Shown: positions 1-8,303, counted from the stretch's first letter. The stretch: 37,946 bases of DNA from Lachnospiraceae bacterium UBA3316 (GCA_002361955.1 DESK01000037.1:54440-92385); one strand, 5' to 3'. The notes: generated from the sequence alone by a model not told the origin. Made by a program: numbers and translations.

Positions 1-131
1 AGGAAGAAGTGGGGAAGGGGCCCCGCGGATTCCGAATTTCCAGGCGGATTGTGGGAGCGCTGTGCGCGGAACAATCCGTAAACCAGTTTTGATACCTAAA
101 TCATTTTATTCCTTCCTTTTTCCCGAAAATG
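1..131. other. Left edge, no supported gene
   Basis: About 130 bases before the first promoter. Two forward frames stay open from the window edge (stops near 79-81 and 90-92), so the tail of an upstream gene could end here, but nothing is recognisable in so short a piece. Confidence 0.2.
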
Positions 132-140
132 TGCTATACT
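132..140 (+). promoter_or_regulatory. Extended -10 promoter for MATE gene
   Basis: TGCTATACT gives a TATACT -10 (135-140) with the TG of an extended -10 element; no good -35 is seen 17 bases upstream. The leader that follows carries a GC-rich imperfect hairpin (about 149-172) before the GGAGG ribosome site at 239-243. Confidence 0.45.
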
Positions 141-253
141 GAATTTCGGGCATCCCGCCGCGGCGCGGGGTGTCTTTCTTGCGCCGCAAGGCCGCCGTTT
201 CGGCCAGGCCTTTGGCGCCCTGATTTATTTTACTTATCGGAGGAAACATAACT

Positions 254-1618
254 ATGACACATGCACAAACGAAAAACCTGCTAACGGAAGGACCCATCTG
301 GAAACGCATTATCGCCTTTGCGATCCCTCTGTTTTTAGGAAACCTTTTCCAGCAGTTCTACAACACAGCTGACTCTCTGATTGTTGGAAATTTTCTTGGA
401 GGGGATGCCCTGGCGGCCGTCAGCTCCACGGGGAGCCTGATCTTCCTGACCGTAGGCTTTTTTAACGGTATTGCCATAGGCGCGGGAGTCATCATTGCCA
501 GGTATTACGGCGCAAGGCAGATCGACGAGCTGCAGCGCGCGATCCATACGGCCATCGCCTTCGGAATCCTCTGCGGCCTGCTGCTCACAGCCATCGGCAT
601 CCTCGCAGCGCCCGTGCTTCTCGTCTGGATGAAAACACCGGCAGACGTGCTTCCAAACTCCGTGTTATATTTCCGCATTTACTATATGGGTTCCCTGGCC
701 TTCGTGCTTTACAACTATTTTGTGGGAATCCTCCAGTCCGTGGGGGACAGCAGGCATCCGCTGTACTATCTGATCCTGTCCTCCCTGGTAAATATCACTC
801 TGGACCTGCTCTTTATCGGCGTCTTTCATCTGGGCGTGGGGGCTGCTGCGGCTGCTACGATTATCTCCCAGTTTTTGAGCGCCATCCTCTGCCTGTACCG
901 GCTGATGAAAAAGAGCCCCAGGGAATACACCGTATCCCTGAAAAAAATAAGGCTTGATCCCTTTATGCTCCGCCAGATCATCGGCGCCGGCCTCCCGGCC
1001 GGCCTTCAGAACTCCATCATTTCCATTGCCAACGTATTTGTCCAGTCAAATATCAATGTTTTCGGAAAAATGGCAGTGGCAGGCTGCGGCTCCTACTCCC
1101 GCATCGAGGGCTTCGCCTTCCTTCCCATTTCCTGCTTCTCCATGGCCCTGACCACTTTCATCAGCCAGAACCTGGGAGCCAAGAAATACGACAGGGCGAA
1201 AAAGGGAGCCCGGTTCTCCATCGTCTGCTGCCTGGTTCTGGCAGAGCTCATCGGCCTTGGCATCTATGCCACGATCCCTGTGCTGATCCGCGCCTTCAAC
1301 GGCGAGCCTGAGATCATCGCCTTCGGCGTGCACCAGGCCAGGACCGTCACGCCCTTCTTCTTCCTGGTGGCCTACTCCCACTGTATGGCGGGCCTCCTGC
1401 GGGGAGCCGGAAAATCAGCCGTGCCCATGTACATCATGATGGTCTGCTGGTGCCTGATCCGCGTCACCTACATCAGCATTATCGTCCGGTTTATCCCGAG
1501 TATCGATGTGATCTTCCTGGCCTACCCGCTGACCTGGACCTTAAGCTCCGCCCTGTTTCTGCTCTGCTACCTGAAGTATGACTGGGTCCATGCCTTTGAA
1601 AAAAAGGCGCGGCGGTAA
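254..1618 (+). CDS. MATE family multidrug/cation efflux transporter
   Basis: A 454-residue integral membrane protein with about 12 hydrophobic segments, the usual size for MATE (multidrug and toxin extrusion) transporters of the MepA/DinF-like branch. These export drugs or cationic metabolites in exchange for Na+ or H+. Family signs are the N-terminal 'FAIPLFLGNLFQQFYNTADS' stretch (about residues 22-41) and the duplicated second half with 'GAGLPAGLQNS' near residue 245. Start chosen because GGAGG lies 10 bases upstream of ATG 254. It is a single-gene unit ending in a strong bidirectional terminator that faces citrate synthase. Substrate cannot be told from sequence. A second MATE gene lies at 9657-11000. 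Confidence 0.9.
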   Translation: MTHAQTKNLLTEGPIWKRIIAFAIPLFLGNLFQQFYNTADSLIVGNFLGGDALAAVSSTGSLIFLTVGFFNGIAIGAGVIIARYYGARQIDELQRAIHTAIAFGILCGLLLTAIGILAAPVLLVWMKTPADVLPNSVLYFRIYYMGSLAFVLYNYFVGILQSVGDSRHPLYYLILSSLVNITLDLLFIGVFHLGVGAAAAATIISQFLSAILCLYRLMKKSPREYTVSLKKIRLDPFMLRQIIGAGLPAGLQNSIISIANVFVQSNINVFGKMAVAGCGSYSRIEGFAFLPISCFSMALTTFISQNLGAKKYDRAKKGARFSIVCCLVLAELIGLGIYATIPVLIRAFNGEPEIIAFGVHQARTVTPFFFLVAYSHCMAGLLRGAGKSAVPMYIMMVCWCLIRVTYISIIVRFIPSIDVIFLAYPLTWTLSSALFLLCYLKYDWVHAFEKKARR

Positions 1619-1656
1619 TACCAAGCAAAGACGCGGCCCGGGTTTGGGCCGCCGGC

Positions 1657-1710
1657 AAAAAAAGCACCGCTTCCTGCCCTTTTTCTGGGGCACGAAGCGG
1701 TGCTTTTATT
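1657..1710. terminator. Bidirectional terminator between MATE and gltA
   Basis: AAAAGCACCGCTTC pairs perfectly with GAAGCGGTGCTTTT (1660-1673 / 1694-1707), with A- and T-tracts on either side, so it can stop transcription of the convergent genes from both strands. Confidence 0.9.
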
Positions 1711-1712
1711 TC

Positions 1713-3089
1713 CTATCTCTCCTCCATGGGCACAAAGTCCACATGGCATCCCACATACTTGTAAGCGGGACGGATAATTTTGCTGGCGTTCATCAGCTCC
1801 TCCAAGCGGTGAGCGCTCCAGCCCGGAATACGGGCGATGGCAAAAAGCGGTGTAAAGAGCTCCTCCGGGATTCCCAGCATCGTATAGACGAAGCCGCTGT
1901 AGAAATCCACGTTGGCGCAAACATTTTTAAATAATTTCCTGTGCTCCATAATCAGCTGCCCTGCCAGCCGTTCCACCATCTCATAGAGGGCAAACTCCTC
2001 CATCCTGCCCTTTTCCTCCGCCAGCTTCTTGGCAAATTCCTTCAGGATCACCTCACGGGGATCCGACAGGGTGTAGACCGCATGGCCCATGCCATAGATC
2101 AGGCCTGCATGGTCAAAGACCTCCTTATTGAGTATCCGCCGCAGGTAGGCGGCTACCTCCTCCTCATTTGTCCAGTCAGACACATTCGCCTTGATATCGT
2201 TGAACATCTTCTGTACCTTCAGGTTCGCGCCGCCGTGACGCGGTCCCTTTAGTGAACCGATCGAAGCGGATACGGAAGAGAACGTATCTGTGCCGGAGGA
2301 ACTTACCACATGGGTCGTGAAGGTGGAGTTGTTTCCGCCGCCGTGCTCCGCATGGAGCATCAGAGCAATGTCAAGCACCTTCGCCTCCAGCTCCGTGTAG
2401 GTGCCGGAAGGACGCAGCATCAGCAGCAGATTCTCCGCCATGGAAAGGCCCTTCTGGGGATTTCTGATAAACAGCGTCTCATCCTTTCGGAAATGGCGGT
2501 AAGAGTGATAGGAATATACCGCGATCAGCGGCAGCTTGGCGATCAGCTCCAGACACTGGCGCAGCACATTTCCGATAGAGATATCATCCGGTTTGGAATC
2601 GTAGGTATACAGCGTCAGAATGCAGCGCTGCATGGAATTCATGATGTCCTGGTTGGAAGCCTTCATAACCACGTCCCGGACAAAACGGCCGCCCAGGGTC
2701 CCCAGCTCAGCCATCAGATCCACAAAAACCGAAAGCTCCTTCTCATTGGGAAGCCTGCCAAAGAGCAGCAGATAGATCGTCTCTTCAAAGCCGAATCTCC
2801 TGTCCTTTTGTCCCTTGACCATATCCATCACATTTACGCCCTGGTAATAGAGCTGTCCCTCTGCCGGGATCCTGCGCCCGTTTTCCAGGACGAAACCGCA
2901 CACGTCAGAAATTTCCGTCAATCCTGTCAGCACGCCCTTTCCCGCCGAGTCCCTCAGCCCTCTCTTGACGTCGTACTCCACATAGAGGTTCGGATCAATG
3001 CGGTTGTTCTTCATCACTTCTTCTTCCAGACGAAGCATATCCTTCTTGAACGCTTGCATATCCTCCAGGTTCAGCATCTCATTTTCCAT
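1713..3089 (-). CDS. gltA: Citrate synthase (citrate/2-methylcitrate synthase family)
   Basis: A 458-residue citrate synthase that condenses acetyl-CoA and oxaloacetate in the cytoplasm, most likely feeding 2-oxoglutarate and glutamate synthesis in an anaerobe with an incomplete TCA cycle. Active-site landmarks are all present: His249 in AEHGGG, His285 in GPRHGGAN, His336 in GMGHAVYTLSDPR, and the Asp in NVDFYSG followed by the C-terminal FAIARIPGWSAH block. The N-terminal ~60 residues are extended relative to the short archaeal form, as in other clostridial members. Start ATG 3089 has AAGGAGGAG just upstream. It has its own promoter (3197-3225) and lies downstream of the ABC transporter operon on the same strand. 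Use on propionyl-CoA is possible but there are no methylcitrate genes nearby. Confidence 0.93.
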   Translation of the reverse strand: MENEMLNLEDMQAFKKDMLRLEEEVMKNNRIDPNLYVEYDVKRGLRDSAGKGVLTGLTEISDVCGFVLENGRRIPAEGQLYYQGVNVMDMVKGQKDRRFGFEETIYLLLFGRLPNEKELSVFVDLMAELGTLGGRFVRDVVMKASNQDIMNSMQRCILTLYTYDSKPDDISIGNVLRQCLELIAKLPLIAVYSYHSYRHFRKDETLFIRNPQKGLSMAENLLLMLRPSGTYTELEAKVLDIALMLHAEHGGGNNSTFTTHVVSSSGTDTFSSVSASIGSLKGPRHGGANLKVQKMFNDIKANVSDWTNEEEVAAYLRRILNKEVFDHAGLIYGMGHAVYTLSDPREVILKEFAKKLAEEKGRMEEFALYEMVERLAGQLIMEHRKLFKNVCANVDFYSGFVYTMLGIPEELFTPLFAIARIPGWSAHRLEELMNASKIIRPAYKYVGCHVDFVPMEER

Positions 3090-3196
3090 AATGTCTCCTC
3101 CTTGCGCCAGGCTCTATAGCAGAAAACACCCATTTCGATCGGTCATACGTTTTCGTAATCGGTGCTTTTTACACGTTTCCTGATTTTTCCTTTACT

Positions 3197-3225
3197 ATTG
3201 TACATGAATAAAGCGAAGAACACAA
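3197..3225 (-). promoter_or_regulatory. Sigma-A promoter for citrate synthase
   Basis: On the minus strand TTGTGT (3220-3225), a 17-base spacer, then TACAAT (3197-3202). This leaves a leader of about 100 bases before the gltA start. Confidence 0.55.
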
Positions 3226-3254
3226 GACCTTTTTCCCGGGCCGAACCTTCCTAA

Positions 3255-3962
3255 TCAAGTCACCTGCTGCTTTTTCAGCAGCGCCCATACCGCCCTGTAA
3301 CACAGCAGGATGGCGGCCGCCGCTGCAAGGAGCCATACACCTGACGGCACTCTCCCAAAGATCCGGGCGCAGAAGCGGCCGACGGCTCCAAAGACGGTGG
3401 GGGTGTTCTCCCGTCCCTCACCGATGATCCTGGGAACAGCCAGGCAGCCGAACATCCAGACTCCCCAGGTTACCCATTGGGCCTTCTTCCCGAAACGCAT
3501 CACCAGGGCGCCGCACAGCATTCCGATCCCCGGAACCGCAAGGGCTGCCCAGGGCCCGGCCCGCAAGATCCAGTAGAGAAGATCCACCTCCCGTCCCACC
3601 TGGTAGATGGCACAGCACAGCGAATCCTCCAAAGCTCCCAGCAGGAGAAGTATCCCCAGGCAGACGAAATTCATCAGGCACTTTACGATACTGTACGACC
3701 AGAAGAATTCTTTTCTGGTGCATCCCAGGGACACCTGTGTATTAAAATAGAGACCCATGCCGATCCAGTCCCCCACAAGCCCTAACATGACTGCCATAAA
3801 GACTCCGATCAGCGTTCCCATCGTGAAATAGGAGGATCCGTCCTCCGTCATCAAAAGCGCCAGGAGGCCAAAGCCCACGCACCAGCCAATCAGGACTGCG
3901 AGAAACGTCCAGAGGCAGTCCCTCCAGATCACCCGGATCTGTTTTCTTATCATTTGAAGCAT
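3255..3962 (-). CDS. ABC-2 type transporter permease (second of pair)
   Basis: A 235-residue protein with about six hydrophobic segments after a short basic N-terminus (RKQIRVIWRDCLW), the pattern of ABC-2 membrane subunits. It is the last gene of the gntR-ATPase-permease-permease operon and is distantly similar in layout to the preceding permease, suggesting the two form a heterodimeric channel. ATG 3962 is preferred over an upstream GTG because AGGAGG sits 8 bases before it; it begins 12 bases after the previous stop. Cargo is unknown. YtrA-type operons elsewhere often respond to cell-wall antibiotics, so an envelope or peptide-resistance role is possible. Confidence 0.7.
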   Translation of the reverse strand: MLQMIRKQIRVIWRDCLWTFLAVLIGWCVGFGLLALLMTEDGSSYFTMGTLIGVFMAVMLGLVGDWIGMGLYFNTQVSLGCTRKEFFWSYSIVKCLMNFVCLGILLLLGALEDSLCCAIYQVGREVDLLYWILRAGPWAALAVPGIGMLCGALVMRFGKKAQWVTWGVWMFGCLAVPRIIGEGRENTPTVFGAVGRFCARIFGRVPSGVWLLAAAAAILLCYRAVWALLKKQQVT

Positions 3963-3974
3963 CTTCCCCACCTC

Positions 3975-4661
3975 CTAATTTCTCACTTCCATCTTGCGGT
4001 TGACCAAAAAGGCAAACGCACTGACCAGGGCGAAGACCGCCAGGCCCAGGAGCATGAACCACAAAAACCTTCCTTCCGCCAGGCGGTTGAATCCCGCCCA
4101 TACCTTTTCCTTTCCGGCTGCGGCCACCCCCGCGCCTGTGACGCCTCCCATCACGGCGGCCATGGCCACGCCCAGGATCTGTCCCAGCTTTCCCCAGCGG
4201 CTGCCCAGCGTCCCCAGAAAGATCCCAAAGCTTCCCACAAGCAGCATCGTGCCGCCCATGAGCCAGATCAGCCCGGCCATCTCCCCTCCGGCCTCTCCTC
4301 CAAGGAGGCCTGCCAGGAACCAGACGAAGGCTCCCAGTCCGACAAGCCCCAGGATGACCGCCAAATGATGCAGGAGAATTCCACATATGGCCTGCTTCCT
4401 GGTAACGTTAAACGACACCAGCAGCGGAAGGTAGGACCGGAAACATCCCAGGGCGCTTAGGCTCATATAGAAAACACCCATCAGCGTCAGATAATAGGGA
4501 TACAAAAGCAGAAGTCCCCCGACACTTCCTCTGATCCCCAGGCCTCCGGCCGCAAAGCTTCCCCCGGCAAAAAAGACAAGAAACACCAGGGCCAGCCCCA
4601 TACAGATTCCCAGGCTTTGGAGGCTTACGCCTCCCCAAAATTTCACACTTCTCTTCCACAT
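3975..4661 (-). CDS. ABC-2 type transporter permease (first of pair)
   Basis: A 228-residue hydrophobic protein with about six membrane segments. A longer reading frame runs back into the ATPase gene, but ATG 4661 is chosen because it directly follows the ATPase stop (TGA-G-ATG) and has GGAGG upstream. Gly/Ala-rich helices such as FAGGSFAAGGLGIRG are typical of ABC-2 permeases. It is predicted to act in the cytoplasmic membrane with the neighbouring permease and the ATPase encoded just upstream. Confidence 0.7.
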   Translation of the reverse strand: MWKRSVKFWGGVSLQSLGICMGLALVFLVFFAGGSFAAGGLGIRGSVGGLLLLYPYYLTLMGVFYMSLSALGCFRSYLPLLVSFNVTRKQAICGILLHHLAVILGLVGLGAFVWFLAGLLGGEAGGEMAGLIWLMGGTMLLVGSFGIFLGTLGSRWGKLGQILGVAMAAVMGGVTGAGVAAAGKEKVWAGFNRLAEGRFLWFMLLGLAVFALVSAFAFLVNRKMEVRN

Positions 4662-4662
4662 C

Positions 4663-5541
4663 TCAGTCCGCCTCCTCTCCGCAGAGGGCCACAAAGAGCT
4701 TCTGAAGGGAGGGATGCTGGATGCTCACGTCGTATCCCGGACGCAGCTCCTCTCCCGGCTGCAGAAGTAGGGTGACTCCCCGGCTTCGGCCCATGGTCTC
4801 CTCATGGTAAACCTTCTTTCCTGATACGGCCCGCTCCACCTCCTCGGTGTGGCCGCTCACATGGTAGCTTCTCTCCAGAAGCTCCTGGGTATTTTCCTTT
4901 AGCAGAAGCTTTCCCTTATCCAGGATGATCACCTCCTCAAAGATGTCCGACGCCTCCTCGATAATATGGGTGGATACCACGAAGGTCCGCCCCGTATCCA
5001 GATACTCCTCCATCAGGATCCTGTAAAATTTTTCCCTGGCCACCACGTCCAGCCCTGCCGCCGGCTCATCCAGAAAGGTAAATCTCGCCTTGCTGGCCAG
5101 GGCCACGACGATCGTCACCATGGACATCATGCCCTTAGAAAGCTTACTGATTCGTTTCCCCACATCCAGGCCAAATTCCCCGGCAAGGCGCTGGGCCATC
5201 TCCCGGTCCCAGTGGGGCAGGAAGGTCGCCGCCACACGCAAATACTCTTTTACCTTCATCGTATTGGCCCCGTTTGGTGACACAGGGTTTAATTCTCTGG
5301 AAAAGCAGACCCCCTCCAGAGCTTCCGGGTTTTCCCACATGGGCTTTCCGTCCAGTGTCACGCTTCCCCTTGTCACGGGATTCTGGGCTGTCAGCATAGA
5401 CAGCAGGGTGGTCTTTCCCGCTCCGTTCCTGCCGATCAGCCCGTAAATCTTCCCGGACTCCAGCTCCAGATCCACCTCGTGGAGCACTTCCTTTCCGTTG
5501 TACACTTTGCTGATACCTTTTGCTGTCAGTTTACTCATCAT
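4663..5541 (-). CDS. ABC transporter ATP-binding protein (YtrB-like)
   Basis: A 292-residue ABC ATPase powering the two permeases downstream. Walker A is GRNGAGKTT (37-45), the signature region is a divergent LSKGM (about 134-138), Walker B FTFLDEP (from 154) is followed by the D-loop GLD, and the switch His is in STHIIEE (about 192). The last ~70 residues form a C-terminal extension outside the ATPase fold. The start overlaps the end of the gntR-type gene by 11 bases, so the two are translationally coupled. The divergent signature is common in exporters of the YtrB/GntR-linked group. Confidence 0.88.
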   Translation of the reverse strand: MMSKLTAKGISKVYNGKEVLHEVDLELESGKIYGLIGRNGAGKTTLLSMLTAQNPVTRGSVTLDGKPMWENPEALEGVCFSRELNPVSPNGANTMKVKEYLRVAATFLPHWDREMAQRLAGEFGLDVGKRISKLSKGMMSMVTIVVALASKARFTFLDEPAAGLDVVAREKFYRILMEEYLDTGRTFVVSTHIIEEASDIFEEVIILDKGKLLLKENTQELLERSYHVSGHTEEVERAVSGKKVYHEETMGRSRGVTLLLQPGEELRPGYDVSIQHPSLQKLFVALCGEEAD

Positions 5542-5905
5542 ACTCTCTATCCTCCGCGATCATTTCGATCAATTCCTTTTTCGTGATTCCGAGGCTGCCC
5601 GCCTCCGCCAACAGGCTTTTCACATAATCCTGGTAAAAATTCTTCTTTCTTCTGGCCCGGATCTTTTCCCTGGCCCCCTCCGCCACAAACATACCGATTC
5701 CTCTTTTCTTGTATAAGATGCCCTCATCTACCAAAAGGTTCACGCCCTTTGCCGCCGTAGCCGGATTGATGGCATACAGCCTCGCCAGCTCATTGGTGCT
5801 GGGAACCCTCTCTTCTTCCAGCAGGATATCCCGCAGAATATCCTGCTCGATCATCTCCTTGATCTGAATGTATATAGATTTCTCCTGTGTCAGGATCTCA
5901 TTCAA
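5531..5905 (-). CDS. GntR family regulator, YtrA subfamily
   Basis: A 124-residue one-domain regulator: an N-terminal winged helix-turn-helix (about 8-75, with RVPSTNELARLYAINPATAAKG as the recognition region; compare PSTRELA in the family) and a short C-terminal helical tail in place of a large effector domain. That length is typical of the YtrA group, which autoregulates adjacent ABC operons. The start is TTG 5905: AGGAGG lies 9 bases upstream and the family's conserved IYIQIKEMI segment needs this start. It is first in the operon. A strong promoter overlapped by repeated half-sites (5988-6028) is the probable operator. Confidence 0.88.
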   Translation of the reverse strand: MNEILTQEKSIYIQIKEMIEQDILRDILLEEERVPSTNELARLYAINPATAAKGVNLLVDEGILYKKRGIGMFVAEGAREKIRARRKKNFYQDYVKSLLAEAGSLGITKKELIEMIAEDREYDE

Positions 5906-5987
5906 GCCGTCTCACCTCCTGCCTTTCTTTCCTGTTCCGCCTCCGTCTTCCATTTTTATTGGCGCTTCACAGTTATTTGGTTTATTA

Positions 5988-6028
5988 CTTGTGTAACTAA
6001 CTATATCACTAACAAGGCCCCTTGTCAA
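5988..6028 (-). promoter_or_regulatory. Promoter and probable operator of gntR-ABC operon
   Basis: Minus-strand consensus promoter: TTGACA (6023-6028), 17-base spacer, TATAGT (6000-6005). Inverted CTTGT/ACAAG arms (5988-5992 / 6012-6016) bracket the -10, and ACTAAC occurs twice as a direct repeat 12 bases apart. This is where the YtrA-type repressor would be expected to bind; its exact site is inference. Confidence 0.7.
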
Positions 6029-6040
6029 CACATTTCACGT

Positions 6041-6069
6041 TTGACATTTATTTTATTTCCTGTTACTTT
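6041..6069 (+). promoter_or_regulatory. Promoter for homocysteine methyltransferase
   Basis: TTGACA (6041-6046), 17 bases, TACTTT (6064-6069). A perfect -35 and a weaker -10; it points away from the gntR promoter, so the two units share one intergenic region. Confidence 0.5.
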
Positions 6070-6074
6070 ATCGG

Positions 6075-6174
6075 TGACAGCCAGTTACTGCGGAAGCTCC
6101 CTCGGGAGTCCTGGTTTGTCAGAAACTATTGGCAGAATCGCAAAGGGTTGCCGTTCCTTTTCTAAACGGCAGCC
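6075..6174 (+). other. Structured leader RNA of the homocysteine methyltransferase gene
   Basis: Two stems precede the ribosome site. First: TGACA/TGTCA and CCAG/CTGG arms (6075-6084 / 6111-6121) enclosing a CTCCC-tc-GGGAG hairpin (6097-6108). Second: GGTTGCCGTT pairs over 10 positions with AACGGCAGCC (6146-6155 / 6165-6174), ending only a few bases before AAGGA. No T-run follows, so it is not a simple terminator. I could not match it to cobalamin, SAM, THF or T-box consensus sequences. Confidence 0.4.
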
Positions 6175-6189
6175 GGAAAGGACAAGGAT

Positions 6190-7050
6190 ATGACAAAGCA
6201 GGAATTTCAAAAACTCGCAGCCCAGGGACCGCTGCTGCTGGACGGCGCTACCGGCTCCAACCTCATGAAGGCAGGGATGCCAAAAGGCGTATGTACAGAA
6301 CAGTGGGTTCTGGAGCATCCGGATATCCTGGTACATTTGCAAAAGGAATATATCGCGGCCGGTTCCCGCGTGATCTACGCCCCCACCTTTGCCGCCAACA
6401 GGATTTCCCTGGCGGAACACGGCCTGGACGGTCAGATGGAAGCCATGATCACGAGGCTTGTGGCCCTGTCCCGCTCCTGTCTCCGGGAGGGCTGCTATGT
6501 GGCGGGTGATCTGACTACCACCGGAAAAACGACCCTCCCCTACGAAACTCTCTATGAAGTGTACCAGGAGCAGATTGTCTGCCTGCGGGACGCGGGCGTG
6601 GACCTGCTGGTGGCGGAAACCATGCTGACCCTGGACGAGACGATGGCTGCCGTGGAAGCCGCCCACTCCGTCTGCACCCTTCCTGTTCTCTGTTCTCTGA
6701 CGGTGGAATCCGACGGGAGCCTGTTTTTCGGGGGAAATGTCTTTGACAGCGCCCTGGCCCTCCAGGAGATCGGCGCGGACGCCGTAGGCATCAACTGCTC
6801 CGCCGGGCCGGACAATTTCGGTTCCATCATCGCTGCCCTGAAGGACATGCTCAAGATCCCCGTCGTCGCCAAGCCAAACGCCGGAATGCCCACCATCGAC
6901 AGCCTGGGCCAGGCCCACTACAGCATGGGCCCCGACGACTTTGCCCGCCATATGAAGAGGCTGGTGGATCTGGGAGCCGACATCGTGGGCGGCTGCTGCG
7001 GCACCACGCCGGAGTATATCAGAGCCCTGGCCAGACTGCTGGACGCGTAA
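6190..7050 (+). CDS. Homocysteine S-methyltransferase domain protein
   Basis: A 286-residue TIM-barrel homocysteine-binding domain, equal to the N-terminal module of MetH, standing alone. It would transfer a methyl group to homocysteine to make methionine. The three zinc-binding cysteines are present: Cys203 in INCSAGP and Cys269/Cys270 in VGGCCGTTPEYI; the N-terminal LLDGATGSNL is the usual first strand. Because the cobalamin and folate domains are missing, methyl supply must come from partner proteins encoded elsewhere, or from S-methylmethionine or betaine-type donors. Start ATG 6190 is preceded by AAGGA and a 10-bp hairpin. It is a single-gene unit ended by a strong terminator. Confidence 0.85.
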   Translation: MTKQEFQKLAAQGPLLLDGATGSNLMKAGMPKGVCTEQWVLEHPDILVHLQKEYIAAGSRVIYAPTFAANRISLAEHGLDGQMEAMITRLVALSRSCLREGCYVAGDLTTTGKTTLPYETLYEVYQEQIVCLRDAGVDLLVAETMLTLDETMAAVEAAHSVCTLPVLCSLTVESDGSLFFGGNVFDSALALQEIGADAVGINCSAGPDNFGSIIAALKDMLKIPVVAKPNAGMPTIDSLGQAHYSMGPDDFARHMKRLVDLGADIVGGCCGTTPEYIRALARLLDA

Positions 7051-7056
7051 GATAAT

Positions 7057-7116
7057 AAAAAATCCCCGCAGCAGGCCGCAGGTTTGATTCCTGTCGTCTG
7101 CCGCGGGGAATTTTTT
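7057..7116. terminator. Bidirectional terminator
   Basis: TCCCCGC and GCGGGGA arms with an inner CAGG/CCTG stem, flanked by A6 and T6 runs. It serves the methyltransferase gene and the convergent lipoprotein gene. Confidence 0.85.
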
Positions 7117-7121
7117 ATTTT

Positions 7122-8303
7122 CTATTCCTCCGCAAGCTCCTGAAGCAGCCGTTTACACTGCTCATAGGTATAAACATTTTGCTCGCTGTCTTCCGCCCTC
7201 TCCTGGTCAAAAGCGCTCTTTTTGTTCTGCTCATATGCTTCCTCTGTCACAGCCGTCCCGTCCCAGGTGTACTCGTAAACCGCGACGCCCTCCTCGTCCG
7301 TCTGAACGTCACCGCTGTCGGGCAGACCGTACGTGCCTTCTGCGACTGTCACAAATTTGCCGTCTTCAATCTGGCAGACCGTATCATAATTGTACCCCAT
7401 GTGCCCTCCCGTCAGAAGCATCCGGTTGGTGTTTTCGATACAGTACGCGGCGCCATGGGAAAGATAAACCTTATCCGTCGTCCCATCTCCCACGGTAAAG
7501 ACCTCTCCGCCTGCCGCGCCATAGCCGTAATCCAGCCACAGCTCCGGCACCTGATCGTCATTCACATAGAGAAACCTCACAGTGACCGCATCCGTCGGCG
7601 CCTCGCCGGCAAACACCTCCCTGAGATATACGGACGCCCACTGGGCAGCCGACTCTTTGTAGATGAGAGGCGCGTCTCCGCAAACGACCTCCGTCTTTGA
7701 GGCGTCCACCCCAAATTTTCCCTGCTCAATGCTCTCCTTCTCCGGGTAAATGGCCTTCTCCTGGGAATTCCCCTGTTCATCGTAGTCGTATCCCAGAATC
7801 AGCTTGCCGGAAGCCTGGTCATACCAGTCGCTGATGGTCAGCCCATCCAGGATTTTTTCACCCGCTGCGTACAAAAAGGTGTATTGGTTTCCTGTGTAGC
7901 TTGTGCCATCCTCCAGATAGTCCACGGAATGGAGGGTCGTACTGGCAAGGCTGCCGTCGTCATAGTACGCGTAACTGTCGTAGTAGACCAGCTTACCCTC
8001 CGCATTGTAATAATTCACCCTGGAGATCTGCTGCGTTCCTTCCTCCGTTTGCCCAGACGCCGTCTCGCTTTCTGATTCCGGGGCTTCCTCCGTCTCTGTC
8101 TCACTTTCCGGTTCCAGGGACTTTGCCGTCTCTGTCTCACTTTCCGATTCCAGGGACTTTGCCGTCTCTGTCTCACTTTCCGGTTCCAGGGACTTTGCCG
8201 TCTCTGTCACCTCTGTGGCTGCCTGCTCGCGGCTGTCCGCGCACCCGGCCATCCCTGCCGCCAGGCCCAGGCATAAAACTGTGGTCCATACTCTCTTTTT
8301 CAT
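7122..8303 (-). CDS. Lipoprotein with Glu/Ser/Thr-rich tandem repeats, function unknown
   Basis: A 393-residue exported lipoprotein: basic start, hydrophobic core, and lipobox GMAGC with Cys21 as the lipidated residue. Residues about 30-80 are three copies of a 12-residue acidic unit (SLEPESETETAK type), a flexible wall spacer. The rest is a globular domain rich in Tyr, Asp and Gly with EGKLVYYDSYAYYDDGSL-like strands resembling bacterial antitoxin-type YD/MORN-like repeats, but I do not recognise a named family. It probably sits on the outer face of the membrane. Start ATG 8303 has GGGAGGA upstream. It is alone in its unit, downstream of the SRP RNA terminator. Confidence 0.75.
   Translation of the reverse strand: MKKRVWTTVLCLGLAAGMAGCADSREQAATEVTETAKSLEPESETETAKSLESESETETAKSLEPESETETEEAPESESETASGQTEEGTQQISRVNYYNAEGKLVYYDSYAYYDDGSLASTTLHSVDYLEDGTSYTGNQYTFLYAAGEKILDGLTISDWYDQASGKLILGYDYDEQGNSQEKAIYPEKESIEQGKFGVDASKTEVVCGDAPLIYKESAAQWASVYLREVFAGEAPTDAVTVRFLYVNDDQVPELWLDYGYGAAGGEVFTVGDGTTDKVYLSHGAAYCIENTNRMLLTGGHMGYNYDTVCQIEDGKFVTVAEGTYGLPDSGDVQTDEEGVAVYEYTWDGTAVTEEAYEQNKKSAFDQERAEDSEQNVYTYEQCKRLLQELAEE
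8092..8208. repeat. 36-bp tandem repeat inside lipoprotein gene
   Basis: Three nearly identical 36-bp units (8092-8127, 8128-8163, 8164-8199) and a 9-bp partial, encoding the 12-residue acidic spacer. Copies differ at single positions (for example CCGGTT versus CCGATT). In-frame unit length means copy-number change would alter spacer length without a frameshift. Confidence 0.9.

Noticed and set aside
1..145. Tail of an upstream coding gene
   Set aside because: Several frames stay open by chance over this short length and none shows a motif.
2310..3119. Plus-strand open frame opposite citrate synthase
   Set aside because: No recognisable domain; the opposite strand has a complete active site.
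6075..6174. T-box or SAM riboswitch upstream of the homocysteine methyltransferase
   Set aside because: No T-box GGTGG-type sequence, no SAM-I core and no terminator; left as an unclassified structured leader.
8092..8208. CRISPR-like array
   Set aside because: Units are contiguous with no spacers and are in frame within a coding gene.
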